The notes beneath the pieces are model-generated. The model was not told the DNA's origin and did no database searches. It saw nothing but the letters and a program-made list of their open reading frames with translations. The translations under genes and the position numbers were made by a program. DNA of 33,216 nucleotides from Microcaldota archaeon (GTDB lineage Archaea; Micrarchaeota; Micrarchaeia; Micrarchaeales; CABMGC01): the NCBI GenBank assembly GCA_028867145.1, contig JAGWGX010000007.1:1-33216 (forward strand), read 5' to 3'. Below, piece after piece: positions 1-6,612 of this stretch (the stretch's first letter is position 1; each line of letters starts with the position of its first letter).

Positions 1-288
1 CACGTCGCCGCGCTCAAGGCGCGTCTCAACAAACTTTGCGATGATGATTCCCTTGTACGGGGAGTTCAAATCGACGGAGTAGCTATTCAGCCTTGCCTCC
101 TCTACAATTCCGATGACAATGTCTCCCCTAATCGGATACCAAAGTCCCTCTAGTGCAACCAGGGAGCTTCTCTCCTCGTTGTATATACCCAACACTGTCG
201 AGTATGTTTTCTCGTCTTCTATTATTGCGTTCTCTATTCGGAGTGGCGTTTGCGCCAACAACTCTCCGGGAACTACTATTCTGCTCAT
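1..288 (-). CDS. rrp4: Exosome complex RNA-binding protein Rrp4 (N-terminal part, runs off the window)
   Basis: The 96 visible codons read leftward from an ATG at 288 and continue beyond base 1. The N-terminus begins MSRIVVPGELL and continues through YSTVLGIYN, a GDIVIGIV strand and VDLNSPYKG, which is the N-terminal domain and entry to the S1 domain of archaeal Rrp4. Rrp4 forms the RNA-entry cap of the archaeal exosome, on top of the Rrp41/Rrp42 ring. The start codon directly abuts the SBDS stop codon at 289-291, so the two are cotranscribed; a GGTG ribosome-binding element lies a few bases upstream. The S1/KH domains and the expected rrp41 and rrp42 neighbours would lie outside the window. 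Identification rests on the N-terminal third only. Confidence 0.88.
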   Translation of the reverse strand, partial: MSRIVVPGELLAQTPLRIENAIIEDEKTYSTVLGIYNEERSSLVALEGLWYPIRGDIVIGIVEEARLNSYSVDLNSPYKGIIIAKFVETRLERGDV

Positions 289-978
289 TTATACACCTAT
301 AATCTTCGCTGTTGCACTTCCGTGCGTGAAAGAGTTCAATTTGTCCATGAACTCTGCCTGCAATCCTGCAGGGAACTCAATTGTGGCCGACAGGGCACCG
401 TTTGGCAGCCAGGTCTCGCTCTTGAGGCCGTACTGCTTTAGCAGCCCGTAGCACCTATTCGCAGATTCCGCTGGAATTGTGACCTCCATCTTCGCCACCG
501 CGAACTTGATGGGGATGATCATGTTGATCTTCTTTAGTATCGGATCTATCTGCTCCTGCGCATTCTTGAAAGGGTCGATTGTGACCTTTCCCTGCTCCAT
601 CGCGTTCTCAATTCTCTGAGCCGGATGAGGGGCGTTTGTCCTTGGGTCAATCGCGTTCCTTGCAATTATCTGGATTATCTGCTTTCTCTTCTCCTCGAGC
701 AGCTTGTTTCGCTGCTCTGTTGTGATAGGAACGTTTCCGTTCTTTAGTATCTTCTCGACGACCTTTGACATCTCGGTTGTCTGGAAAGCCTTCTTTAGCT
801 TCTCCTCTGATGTTCGCTCGCCCTTGTTTGCGTCCTTGAATATCTCTTCGACTGTCAGGACCGACATCGGGTCTGTCCTCTTCCCAGTGATGTATTCGTA
901 GGCTAGCTCGGAATCAATGAAGATCTCGAACTCCTCTCCATGGACGGAGTACTTGGCTATTACTGTCTTTGAAGACAT
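289..978 (-). CDS. sbds: SBDS-family ribosome maturation protein
   Basis: This 229-residue protein matches archaeal SBDS (Sdo1) in length and in the N-terminal FYSH-type domain (IAKYSVHGEEFEIFID, then LTVEEIFKDANKGERTSEEKL), followed by the helical domain (ITTEQRNKLLEEKRKQIIQ, NAIDPRTNAPHPAQRIENAM) and a C-terminal ferredoxin-like domain. The family acts with EF-2-type GTPases in releasing the anti-association factor aIF6 from the large ribosomal subunit. A GTG lies nine bases upstream in frame (985-987). I chose the ATG at 976-978 because the GTGA of that upstream codon sits at ribosome-binding distance. It lies between psmA and rrp4, a classical member of the exosome-proteasome superoperon. 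Confidence 0.93.
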   Translation of the reverse strand: MSSKTVIAKYSVHGEEFEIFIDSELAYEYITGKRTDPMSVLTVEEIFKDANKGERTSEEKLKKAFQTTEMSKVVEKILKNGNVPITTEQRNKLLEEKRKQIIQIIARNAIDPRTNAPHPAQRIENAMEQGKVTIDPFKNAQEQIDPILKKINMIIPIKFAVAKMEVTIPAESANRCYGLLKQYGLKSETWLPNGALSATIEFPAGLQAEFMDKLNSFTHGSATAKIIGV

Positions 979-1011
979 AAATTTCACTGTAAGGCGACTC
1001 GAGAGCTAAAA

Positions 1012-1707
1012 TTAAAGATACTTCGCAATCTCAGATTGCCCGAGCATCGTGTACTCCTCGGAGTCATAGATGTATCCTATGTCGATGTTCTCGGTTGAGA
1101 GCTTGCCCTCGTTCACCTTTTTGAGTATCTTGATGCCCAGGTCGATTCCGTCCTCGAGCTTCATATTATCCTTGTAATCCTTGACCAGAATGTCCGTTGC
1201 GATCTTCTTTCCGACTCCTATTGCGTCAGCCTTGTAACCAAGGAATGAGGCACCAGGCTCTATCTCGAAGAGTCGCGGCTTTGAGTCGATTCCACCAAGA
1301 AGCATTGAGACCGCGTATGGACGCATGCCCCCGTACATCGTTGCCTGCATCATGTAAGATGAGATGTCCTTTGCAAGAGCCTCCACCGACTTCGTCTCCG
1401 AAAAGAGCATCCTGTGATTTTGCGCATTCGACCTTGCGACGCCGACTAGGTGCAGCCCGTCCGAGACCATTCCGCTGTACGTGGTCCCGATATGCGAGTC
1501 AATTCGAAACACCTTTTGTATCGTCTCTGGAACTGCAAGAGGGTCGCTGATGTTCTTGTGCGCAATGAATAGAATTCCGTCTTTAATCACGAGGCCAATT
1601 GAGGTGGCGCCCTTTCTAACTGCCTCCTTTGCGTACTCAACCTGGAAGAGCCTTCCGTCAGGGTTGAACATGACTCCTCGGTCATAGGCTTGAACGTTTG
1701 GATACAT
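1012..1707 (-). CDS. psmA: Proteasome alpha subunit PsmA
   Basis: The 231-residue protein carries the alpha-subunit signature YDRGVMFNPDGRLFQVEYA near its N-terminus, followed by EAVRKGATSIGLVIKDGILF and the GYKADAIGVG region. Alpha subunits form the outer rings of the 20S proteasome; the N-terminal helix gates substrate entry and there is no catalytic Thr. The length is slightly short compared with typical archaeal PsmA (about 240-260). The C-terminus ends SEIAKYL. In the family the final hydrophobic-Tyr-x motif docks regulatory ATPases (PAN/Cdc48); here the penultimate Tyr is retained. It starts the transcript that continues into sbds and rrp4. A GGTG element precedes the ATG, and a TATA box lies about 60 bases upstream. 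No beta subunit is in the window. Confidence 0.95.
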   Translation of the reverse strand: MYPNVQAYDRGVMFNPDGRLFQVEYAKEAVRKGATSIGLVIKDGILFIAHKNISDPLAVPETIQKVFRIDSHIGTTYSGMVSDGLHLVGVARSNAQNHRMLFSETKSVEALAKDISSYMMQATMYGGMRPYAVSMLLGGIDSKPRLFEIEPGASFLGYKADAIGVGKKIATDILVKDYKDNMKLEDGIDLGIKILKKVNEGKLSTENIDIGYIYDSEEYTMLGQSEIAKYL

Positions 1708-1757
1708 AGTTACACCAACAATTAGAGAATTGTAAGAATACAGTAGAATATAGGTTA

Positions 1758-1778
1758 ATTATAATTATATACTTTTGC
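1758..1778 (-). promoter_or_regulatory. TATA/BRE promoter of psmA-sbds-rrp4
   Basis: The roughly 100-base gap upstream of psmA contains, on the minus strand, AAAAGTATATAATTA, a purine-rich BRE-like lead followed by an AT-only TATA box. It lies about 60 bases before the psmA ATG, so a leader of around 35 bases is expected. No other gene lies in the gap, which supports a separate promoter for this sub-operon. Confidence 0.5.
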
Positions 1779-1810
1779 TTGGCCCCCTTTGCAGGGGATA
1801 TAGACGGAGT

Positions 1811-2140
1811 TTAGGGCTCCTGACGCCTTGGATTTGAGAGACGCTCGAGCTTCTCCTTGGCGTATTTGGCATAAGCAGATCCAATCTCGGTCAGAGTGTA
1901 GTATTTCTTCTTGTTTTGCTCAATTCTTTCAAGCCACCCTTGCCTAAAGGCTGCATCTAAAATCACCTCCATCTTTTTTATCTCCTCTGAGCTAATGACC
2001 CCTTCGAAAATTGCAGGCACTGTTGCCCAGTGGCCAATCTCATAAAGCTTTGAGAGTGCGGTTTTTGCGTAAGGATGTGTTGGCTCGGGGTCCTGGACCT
2101 TGATGTGCTTTGGCTTTGGGACCCCTTTCTCAAGTGCCAT
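1811..2140 (-). CDS. Small winged-helix-like protein in the RNase P operon
   Basis: I do not recognise this 109-residue protein by family name. It has the look of a single winged helix: helices (THPYAKTALSKLYEIGHWATVPAIFEG), a recognition-helix-like stretch (EEIKKMEVILDAAFRQGWLERIEQ) and a hairpin (NKKKYYTLTEIGSAYAKYAK). The C-terminus is basic (RLSNPRRQEP). It lies only seven bases downstream of rnp2 and is therefore probably cotranscribed with the RNase P protein genes. It could be a nucleic-acid-binding accessory protein or a regulator. The similarity is to general winged-helix architecture only. Confidence 0.7.
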   Translation of the reverse strand: MALEKGVPKPKHIKVQDPEPTHPYAKTALSKLYEIGHWATVPAIFEGVISSEEIKKMEVILDAAFRQGWLERIEQNKKKYYTLTEIGSAYAKYAKEKLERLSNPRRQEP

Positions 2141-2147
2141 ATGGTTA

Positions 2148-2477
2148 CTACTCTACCTTCGCTCTTATAGTTTTTGATTTAAGGGCGCGGATTGTGCCCG
2201 AGGTTTTGAGGGTGTAGAATCCGATTTCCTGGTTGTTGAAGAGCTTGATGAAAGAGAATGCAAGCACTATTGCCTTTTCCGAGCCGCGCGAGACCCTAAT
2301 TATGAACTTTGTCTCATCAGTTTGCTCAGCAAGGAATGGGTTTGCCTCAAGATAGTTTTTCTCCCCGATGAACTTTGCGATTTCAGATCTTAGCTGCGAC
2401 CAGGCAACCTTGTCAGTAATGTCAAGAGGCCTTGAGGCCTCGATCATCACATACCTGCTCTTACGCTTCAAGATCAT
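2148..2477 (-). CDS. rnp2: RNase P protein component 2 (Pop5 homologue)
   Basis: The 109-residue product resembles archaeal Pop5/Rnp2: an N-terminal strand RYVMIEA, a helix ending in FIGEKNYLEANPFL, then KFIIRVSRGSEKAIVLAFSFI and the C-terminal TLKTSGTIRALKSK, which corresponds to the conserved SGTIR element. Pop5 and Rpp30 form a heterotetramer that activates the catalytic RNase P RNA for 5' processing of tRNA precursors. The gene overlaps the 3' end of rnp3 by 17 bases, implying translational coupling between partners that act as a complex. The ATG at 2475-2477 sits next to TGAT and GGTGA sequences upstream. Confidence 0.85.
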   Translation of the reverse strand: MILKRKSRYVMIEASRPLDITDKVAWSQLRSEIAKFIGEKNYLEANPFLAEQTDETKFIIRVSRGSEKAIVLAFSFIKLFNNQEIGFYTLKTSGTIRALKSKTIRAKVE

Positions 2478-2982
2478 TTATCAGTTCACCAAGTGTTGTT
2501 GTCATCTTCTTTGCGGCGTGCTCCTCTATGCAGATCATCTTTGAGATCTCAAGCAGCTGCGCTGTAGAGAGGAAGTAGTGCTCGTTTGGGGCAAGCGAGA
2601 TCATCGCCATGCCCACCTTTGCGCGATACCCTTCCCTGAAACTCTTCTTTAGCTTGTGCACTTTTGAGATTCGATCTCGCTGGCTGATCTCAAGATAGTA
2701 AGCATTGAAAACGAGCAGCTTCTCGTTCTCCTTTAGCTTGTTAATCGTCTTTGGGTCGATTTCCTCGCCGTTTGTGAGAAGTCCGATTGCGTTTGGAGAC
2801 TTAATTAGGTTGTAGATTATGTTTGGATTGGTTGATGAAATCAGGAATGGATTCTTTGTCTGCTTTATGCTGTCAAGTATTTCAACATCCTCCCCGATGT
2901 TTAGCACCCTCTTGAAGCCCAGCCTCTTTGCAAGCTTTGGGTCCATTGGAATCTTGGAGTTTGTGAGGTCAAAGTACTGCAT
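2461..2982 (-). CDS. rnp3: RNase P protein component 3 (Rpp30 homologue)
   Basis: The 173-residue protein matches the PHP-like TIM-barrel fold of archaeal Rpp30: DPKLAKRLGFKRVL, PFLISSTNPN, NAIGLLTNGE, LLVFNAYYLEISQRDRI, then GMAMISLAPNEHYFLS and TTLGELI at the end. It pairs with Pop5 in RNase P. It is on the short side (usual archaeal Rnp3 about 200-240), with trimmed loops but all core blocks. The ATG at 2982 was chosen over a TTG three bases upstream because a TGAT lies exactly three bases before it. The gene follows cdc6 almost without gap, so replication and tRNA-processing genes share a transcript. Confidence 0.85.
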   Translation of the reverse strand: MQYFDLTNSKIPMDPKLAKRLGFKRVLNIGEDVEILDSIKQTKNPFLISSTNPNIIYNLIKSPNAIGLLTNGEEIDPKTINKLKENEKLLVFNAYYLEISQRDRISKVHKLKKSFREGYRAKVGMAMISLAPNEHYFLSTAQLLEISKMICIEEHAAKKMTTTLGELINDLEA

Positions 2983-2986
2983 CAAA

Positions 2987-4216
2987 TCATTGCTCCTTTG
3001 CCTCCTCCTTTCCCTCTGCCTCGCTCTCTTTGTAGAGTCCCTTCTCTACCGTCATCTTTATCTTGTCCGGGGAGTACGCGAGCTTGATTAATTTTGTGTG
3101 GCCCCTAATTCCCTTGCCCGACTCGTATGTGTTGATCAGCCCTTGCATCTCAAGATCTGAGATGTACTTCCTGTACCACCTTGATGACTTTGGCTCCTTG
3201 GAAAGCGAGCCTGATATCGAGGCGTACTTGTCGTAGACCTCGCCGCTGAAAAGATAGGTCTCGCTGTCCTGGTTTAGCTTCTTGTACCTGCTTCCTTGAA
3301 GGGTGAGCATTGCAATTGCGTAGATGACAAGCTTCTGGTGCTCGGGAAGCGTGCTCACAAGCTCATATGCAATCTCCTCCTCCGCGCTCTTTGAGGCCTC
3401 CTCAATCTCCTTGGTTGAAATCTTTGTAAGCTTCTTCTCCTCCGCAACTTCCGCGGCCCTTGATAGTATCTTTAGCGCGAATCTTGCGTCACCGCTCTCC
3501 CTTGCCGAGATTGCCGCAGCAAGATTTAGGGCGGAGGGCTCAACCATGTTTGCCTTGAGGCCAACCGCTGATCGCTGCTGAAGTATTGCGAGCAGCTCAC
3601 TTGAGTTGTATGGCGGAAAGACAAGCTCTGTCTCGTAGAGCGTTGAGAGGCTCCTTGGATCAAGGTCCTCCTTGAATGATATTTTGTTTGAGACGCCAAG
3701 TATTGTTATTCCCCCGTTCTTTATGTCCGAGTTTGCCCTTGTCATAGTGTAGATCAAATCGTCTAGGTCCTTTACTATGTCAATCTCGTCAAGCACTACG
3801 ATCAGGACCTTGCCGTCCTCCTCTATCCACGACATCAGCCTCTCGTAGATATCAACTAGCCCGTATCCCCTCTTTGCATATGTGGGAAGGTGGTCGGAGA
3901 TTATCTTGCTTAGCACCCTGTACCTTGAGTTGTAGATCCTGCAGTTGATGTATGATATCTTTGCCTTGACTGTCGAGAGTTTTTTAACCTCATCAATCAC
4001 GTACTTGACGCAGGAGGTCTTTCCTGTACCGGTCTTGCCATAGACAAAAAGATTCCTCCCCCTCTCCCCCTTGAGCGATGGGGTTAATGCCTTCACAATC
4101 AGTGAGATCTGCTTGTCACGAAAGAGAAGGTGGTCGGGCATAAAGTGAGGCGAGAGTGCATCTCTGTTCACAAATACGGCCGACTCCTTTAGGAGATCGG
4201 CAAAAGGCTCTGCCAT
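2987..4216 (-). CDS. cdc6: Orc1/Cdc6 replication initiator
   Basis: The 409-residue AAA+ ATPase carries Walker A GKTGTGKTS (about residues 59-67), Walker B VLIVVLDEID, a sensor-1 ILGVSNK and the sensor-2 region ESGDARFALKIL. A C-terminal winged-helix domain follows (LPEHQKLVIYAIAML to KYISDLEMQGLI). This is the family that binds archaeal origin recognition boxes and loads MCM. The last 20 residues are Glu/Lys/Ala-rich and dispensable-looking. I chose the ATG at 4216 over a TTG one codon upstream. It lies 15 bases after the Mrp-type ATPase gene and just before rnp3. Unlike many archaea, the immediate flanks show no origin-like repeats; the best origin candidate is about 21 kb away at 24.9-25.0 kb. 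Confidence 0.95.
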   Translation of the reverse strand: MAEPFADLLKESAVFVNRDALSPHFMPDHLLFRDKQISLIVKALTPSLKGERGRNLFVYGKTGTGKTSCVKYVIDEVKKLSTVKAKISYINCRIYNSRYRVLSKIISDHLPTYAKRGYGLVDIYERLMSWIEEDGKVLIVVLDEIDIVKDLDDLIYTMTRANSDIKNGGITILGVSNKISFKEDLDPRSLSTLYETELVFPPYNSSELLAILQQRSAVGLKANMVEPSALNLAAAISARESGDARFALKILSRAAEVAEEKKLTKISTKEIEEASKSAEEEIAYELVSTLPEHQKLVIYAIAMLTLQGSRYKKLNQDSETYLFSGEVYDKYASISGSLSKEPKSSRWYRKYISDLEMQGLINTYESGKGIRGHTKLIKLAYSPDKIKMTVEKGLYKESEAEGKEEAKEQ

Positions 4217-4231
4217 CAAACCCCCGATTAG

Positions 4232-5029
4232 CTAAATGAATTTCTTTACAATATCTATAAATACTCCCTTAATGCGCTCATCTTCGAGGACAGGAACCTT
4301 TCCAAGATCGCTTAATTCTCCGATGTTCAAATCAAGGTTGACCATGCCTAGCATCTCGCATCCAAGCGCCTCTGAGACCTCTTTTGCGCCCTTTGGAACC
4401 CCGTTTGACATGTTCTCAATCACCCCAAGCAGTGCAAGCCCGAACTTCTTTGCCATGACCCCGGATTTGATGGTGTTGATTGCAGAGATGTGCTGCGGGG
4501 TCGTAACAAGCACAAATCCATCAAGTGGGATTAACTGCATTAACGTTAGCGGCGCATCGCTTGAGCCAGGAGGAAGGTCAATTATCAGATAGTCGAGTTC
4601 TCCCCACTTTGTGTCAACAAAAAACTCCTTGAGCATCTTTGTGAGCATCGGGCCTCTCCAGATAATCGGCTTTGATGTATCGGTGAAGAACATCGCGGTT
4701 GAGATTATCTTTACCCCGTTGACCTCCGCAGGCTGAAGAGGATAATCGCGCGCTGGAACATCCTTGTATCCTACAAAGTAGGTTATGTTTGGTGTGTCAA
4801 TGTCCGCGTCAACGAGCCCAACCTTGTACCCCATCCCACTTAAAGTGTAGGCGATGTTCACAGCGGTCGTGGTCTTTCCGACTCCACCCTTGGCGCTGTA
4901 AACCCCTATCTTGTGCTTTATTCCCGAAAGGCTCTTCTTTAGCTCCTCGCGCTGCTTTATCACGGCAAGAAATGATGGGTCGATCTTCTTCAGGTCGGCG
5001 TTTTCCGGATTAAATTCTCCTTCCGCCAT
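4232..5029 (-). CDS. mrp: Mrp/Nbp35-family P-loop ATPase lacking the C-terminal CxxC
   Basis: The 265-residue protein has the deviant Walker A AKGGVGKTT (about residues 46-54), the switch DADIDTPN, the family-typical IIWRGPMLTKMLKEFF and Walker B-like YLIIDLPPGSSDAPL. These match Mrp/ApbC proteins, which carry iron-sulfur clusters to apo-proteins. The usual CPxC pair after the VENMS segment is absent: the sequence reads IENMSNGVPKGAKEVSEAL, and only one Cys remains (EALGC). A cluster-carrier role is therefore doubtful, and a general ParA/MinD-like ATPase role is possible. The ATG at 5029 was preferred over an in-frame TTG 18 bases upstream because TGAT lies exactly three bases before it. Confidence 0.85.
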   Translation of the reverse strand: MAEGEFNPENADLKKIDPSFLAVIKQREELKKSLSGIKHKIGVYSAKGGVGKTTTAVNIAYTLSGMGYKVGLVDADIDTPNITYFVGYKDVPARDYPLQPAEVNGVKIISTAMFFTDTSKPIIWRGPMLTKMLKEFFVDTKWGELDYLIIDLPPGSSDAPLTLMQLIPLDGFVLVTTPQHISAINTIKSGVMAKKFGLALLGVIENMSNGVPKGAKEVSEALGCEMLGMVNLDLNIGELSDLGKVPVLEDERIKGVFIDIVKKFI

Positions 5030-5074
5030 GCAATCACAAATAGACAATGCTAATGGGAGGAGAATGAATATAAT

Positions 5075-5341
5075 TCATGCCCTCTTTGGCAGGCGCTGCT
5101 GCCAGGCCTCCTCAAATGCGGTGATGAAAAGTCGAATCTGGTCTGTGCCTTCCCGAGATTCCCAAAGGTCTTCTGAAGCTTCCCAGAGGGTGTTGACTAT
5201 TGATACCTTGGTGAACCACTCATCTATCGGGATTTTGGCTGCGGTCTGGATCGCCGTTGCGCTTCTCTGAGCATGATCCATCTTTTTGATCAATTCAACG
5301 CTGAGCCCGTGGGGCAGCTTTCGAAACTTTGGCTGAAGCAT
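5075..5341 (-). CDS. Unrecognised 88-residue protein
   Basis: I do not recognise this protein. It is predicted to be mostly helical, soluble and basic at both ends, with an aromatic-rich middle (DEWFTKVSIVNTLWEASEDLWES) and the C-terminus EEAWQQRLPKRA. It starts with ATG at 5339-5341 and has its own TATA-like element about 30 bases upstream, so the message would be nearly leaderless. It lies 45 bases before the mrp start and may lead that operon. Codon use resembles the neighbours and the length is typical of real small archaeal proteins, but no motif points to a function. Confidence 0.6.
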   Translation of the reverse strand: MLQPKFRKLPHGLSVELIKKMDHAQRSATAIQTAAKIPIDEWFTKVSIVNTLWEASEDLWESREGTDQIRLFITAFEEAWQQRLPKRA

Positions 5342-5365
5342 CTTACCAAAAGTTGTATGGCGGGG

Positions 5366-5378
5366 CTGTTTATATGCC
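5366..5378 (-). promoter_or_regulatory. TATA box for the 88-residue protein gene
   Basis: On the minus strand the sequence GGCATATAAACAG lies about 27-35 bases before the ATG at 5341. This is the spacing expected for a leaderless or near-leaderless archaeal transcript. The rest of the 147-base gap (5342-5488) holds the divergent SSB promoter and nothing else I recognise. Confidence 0.45.
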
Positions 5379-5437
5379 TATTCCATTTCTTTGTTGGGAG
5401 GCGATAATCGACGGATTAATCGAGAAAATTACAAAGC

Positions 5438-5450
5438 TTCTTATAATTAT
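5438..5450 (+). promoter_or_regulatory. TATA box of the ssb-bcp transcript
   Basis: TTCTTATAATTAT lies roughly 45 bases upstream of the ssb ATG. It is followed by a ribosome-binding element AAGGTGA (5478-5484) four bases before the start, so this message appears to have a short leader with a Shine-Dalgarno site. Confidence 0.45.
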
Positions 5451-5488
5451 TCAATCAAATTCAGTTTGTTAAACACTAAGGTGAAATA

Positions 5489-5848
5489 ATGAAAATAAGC
5501 GAGTTGAAAGCAGGAGCAACAAATGTCACAATAGAAGCGACAGTTGCGTCAAAGCAGGAGCCAAGAGAGGTCGTTACAAAGTATGGAAAGAGGCTTAACG
5601 TTGCAAACATAACCCTCAAGGATGATTCGGGAAGCATCGCAATGTCCCTATGGGGCAATGATGTCGAGGCGGTCAATGAGGGAGACGTGATAAAGGTCAC
5701 AAACGGATATGTCAGTGAGTTCAGGGGTTCGCCACAGCTCTCATCTGGAAAGTTTGGGAAGATTGAGGTCATCTCAAAGGGAACAGGAAAGGCCGCGAAG
5801 TCTGAGGACGAGGCCAGCTTTGATGACATGGAGGAAGGAGAGATGTAA
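5489..5848 (+). CDS. ssb: OB-fold single-stranded DNA-binding protein
   Basis: The 119-residue protein consists of one OB fold (residues 1 to about 95; ISELKAGATNVTIEATV, KRLNVANITLKDDSGSIAMSLWGND, EGDVIKVTNGYVSEFRG, SSGKFGKIEVI) followed by a linker and an acidic tail ending DDMEEGEM. This is the layout of crenarchaeal-type SSB and short RPA-like proteins, in which the OB domain coats single-stranded DNA and the acidic tail recruits partners. The Trp at SLWGND is in the usual ligand-face strand. Its stop codon shares one base with the start of the peroxiredoxin gene. Confidence 0.88.
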   Translation: MKISELKAGATNVTIEATVASKQEPREVVTKYGKRLNVANITLKDDSGSIAMSLWGNDVEAVNEGDVIKVTNGYVSEFRGSPQLSSGKFGKIEVISKGTGKAAKSEDEASFDDMEEGEM

Positions 5849-6312
5849 TGGTCCTTTCGGAAGGAACATTAGCACCGGATTTTAAACTTGCAGGAACGGA
5901 CAACAGGCCCCACTCCCTAAAGGAGTACAGGGGAAAGAAGGTTGTCCTTTATTTTTACCCAAAGGATGACACGCCAGGCTGCACCAAGGAGGCTTGCGCA
6001 TTTCGCGACTCGCTTTCCCAAATCAAAAAGACCGACACAGAAGTTTTGGGCGTGAGCAGGGACGGTGTAGAATCTCACGAGAAGTTTGCAAGCAAGTACA
6101 ATTTGAACTTCATGCTGCTTGCAGATACTGAGGAGAAGGTTTGCAAGGCGTATGGCGTGATAGGGAAGAAGAACCTTTACGGAGTGATATCGATTGGTCT
6201 AATAAGGTCAACATTCATAATAGACAAGAAGGGAAAAATCGCAAAGGTGTTCTCCCCAGTGCGCGTAGACGGCCACAAGGACAAGGTGCTTGAGGCACTG
6301 GAGCAGATTTGA
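5848..6312 (+). CDS. bcp: Thiol peroxidase of the Bcp/PrxQ type
   Basis: The 154-residue peroxiredoxin carries the FYPKDDTPGCTKEACAFRD motif. The peroxidatic Cys is in PGCTKEAC, and the second Cys four residues on (the PrxQ type) probably resolves it. The N-terminus GTLAPDFKLAGTDN and the TFIIDKKGKIAKVFSPVRVDGH C-terminal block are standard for Bcp. These enzymes reduce hydrogen peroxide and organic peroxides with thioredoxin-like donors. The ATG overlaps the ssb stop by one base (TAATG), so translation is likely coupled. Linking oxidative defence to SSB is unusual functionally but may be incidental. Confidence 0.95.
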   Translation: MVLSEGTLAPDFKLAGTDNRPHSLKEYRGKKVVLYFYPKDDTPGCTKEACAFRDSLSQIKKTDTEVLGVSRDGVESHEKFASKYNLNFMLLADTEEKVCKAYGVIGKKNLYGVISIGLIRSTFIIDKKGKIAKVFSPVRVDGHKDKVLEALEQI

Positions 6313-6327
6313 TATTGAAGTGATTTT

Positions 6328-6612
6328 ATGGCAACAAAGAAAAATAGTGCAAAGAAGGAGATGGAAGAGATGCATGATCATGAGATGATGCACCATGGGA
6401 TGAAGGGAAAGGGAATAGTCTACCTTGTCGTGGGTGTGATATTCGTGTACCTTGCATACACATGGAGCGCGGCATTGATTGTTCCTCTAGTAACGCTAGG
6501 CATTGGACTCTGGTTCCTAAGCGCAGGCTCGATGAAGATGGGCTGGAACATGATGGGCTACGGTTGCGGATGCTGCGGCTGTTGCGATTGCGAGTGGGAC
6601 GAGAAGGGCTAA
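6328..6612 (+). CDS. Small two-helix membrane protein, Met/His-rich head and Cys-rich tail
   Basis: I do not recognise a family. The 94 residues divide into a hydrophilic N-terminus rich in Met and His (EMEEMHDHEMMHHGMKG, about residues 11-27), two predicted membrane helices (about 29-46 and 48-66), and a Met-rich/Cys-rich C-terminus (KMGWNMMGYG, then GCGCCGCCDCEW with six Cys in nine residues). Such clusters suggest binding of soft metals such as Cu(I), Zn(II) or an iron-sulfur cluster at the membrane, but this is inference. The start has TGAT exactly three bases upstream and lies 15 bases after bcp, suggesting a shared transcript. Its stop codon overlaps the stop of the convergent gene. Confidence 0.75.
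   Translation: MATKKNSAKKEMEEMHDHEMMHHGMKGKGIVYLVVGVIFVYLAYTWSAALIVPLVTLGIGLWFLSAGSMKMGWNMMGYGCGCCGCCDCEWDEKG

Noticed and set aside
5030-5047. N-terminal extension of the Mrp ATPase with a CDC cysteine pair, suggesting an Nbp35-like cluster site
   Set aside because: The extension begins with TTG and encloses the TGAT ribosome-binding element; the ATG at 5029 is a better start.
5342-5488. Origin of replication next to cdc6
   Set aside because: The only sizeable gap near cdc6 has no inverted ORB-like boxes or strong AT-rich core; it is explained by divergent promoters.
5476-5829. Long open frame antisense to ssb
   Set aside because: It mirrors the codon pattern of the convincing OB-fold gene, lacks motifs and has a low-complexity Ser/Thr/Phe composition.
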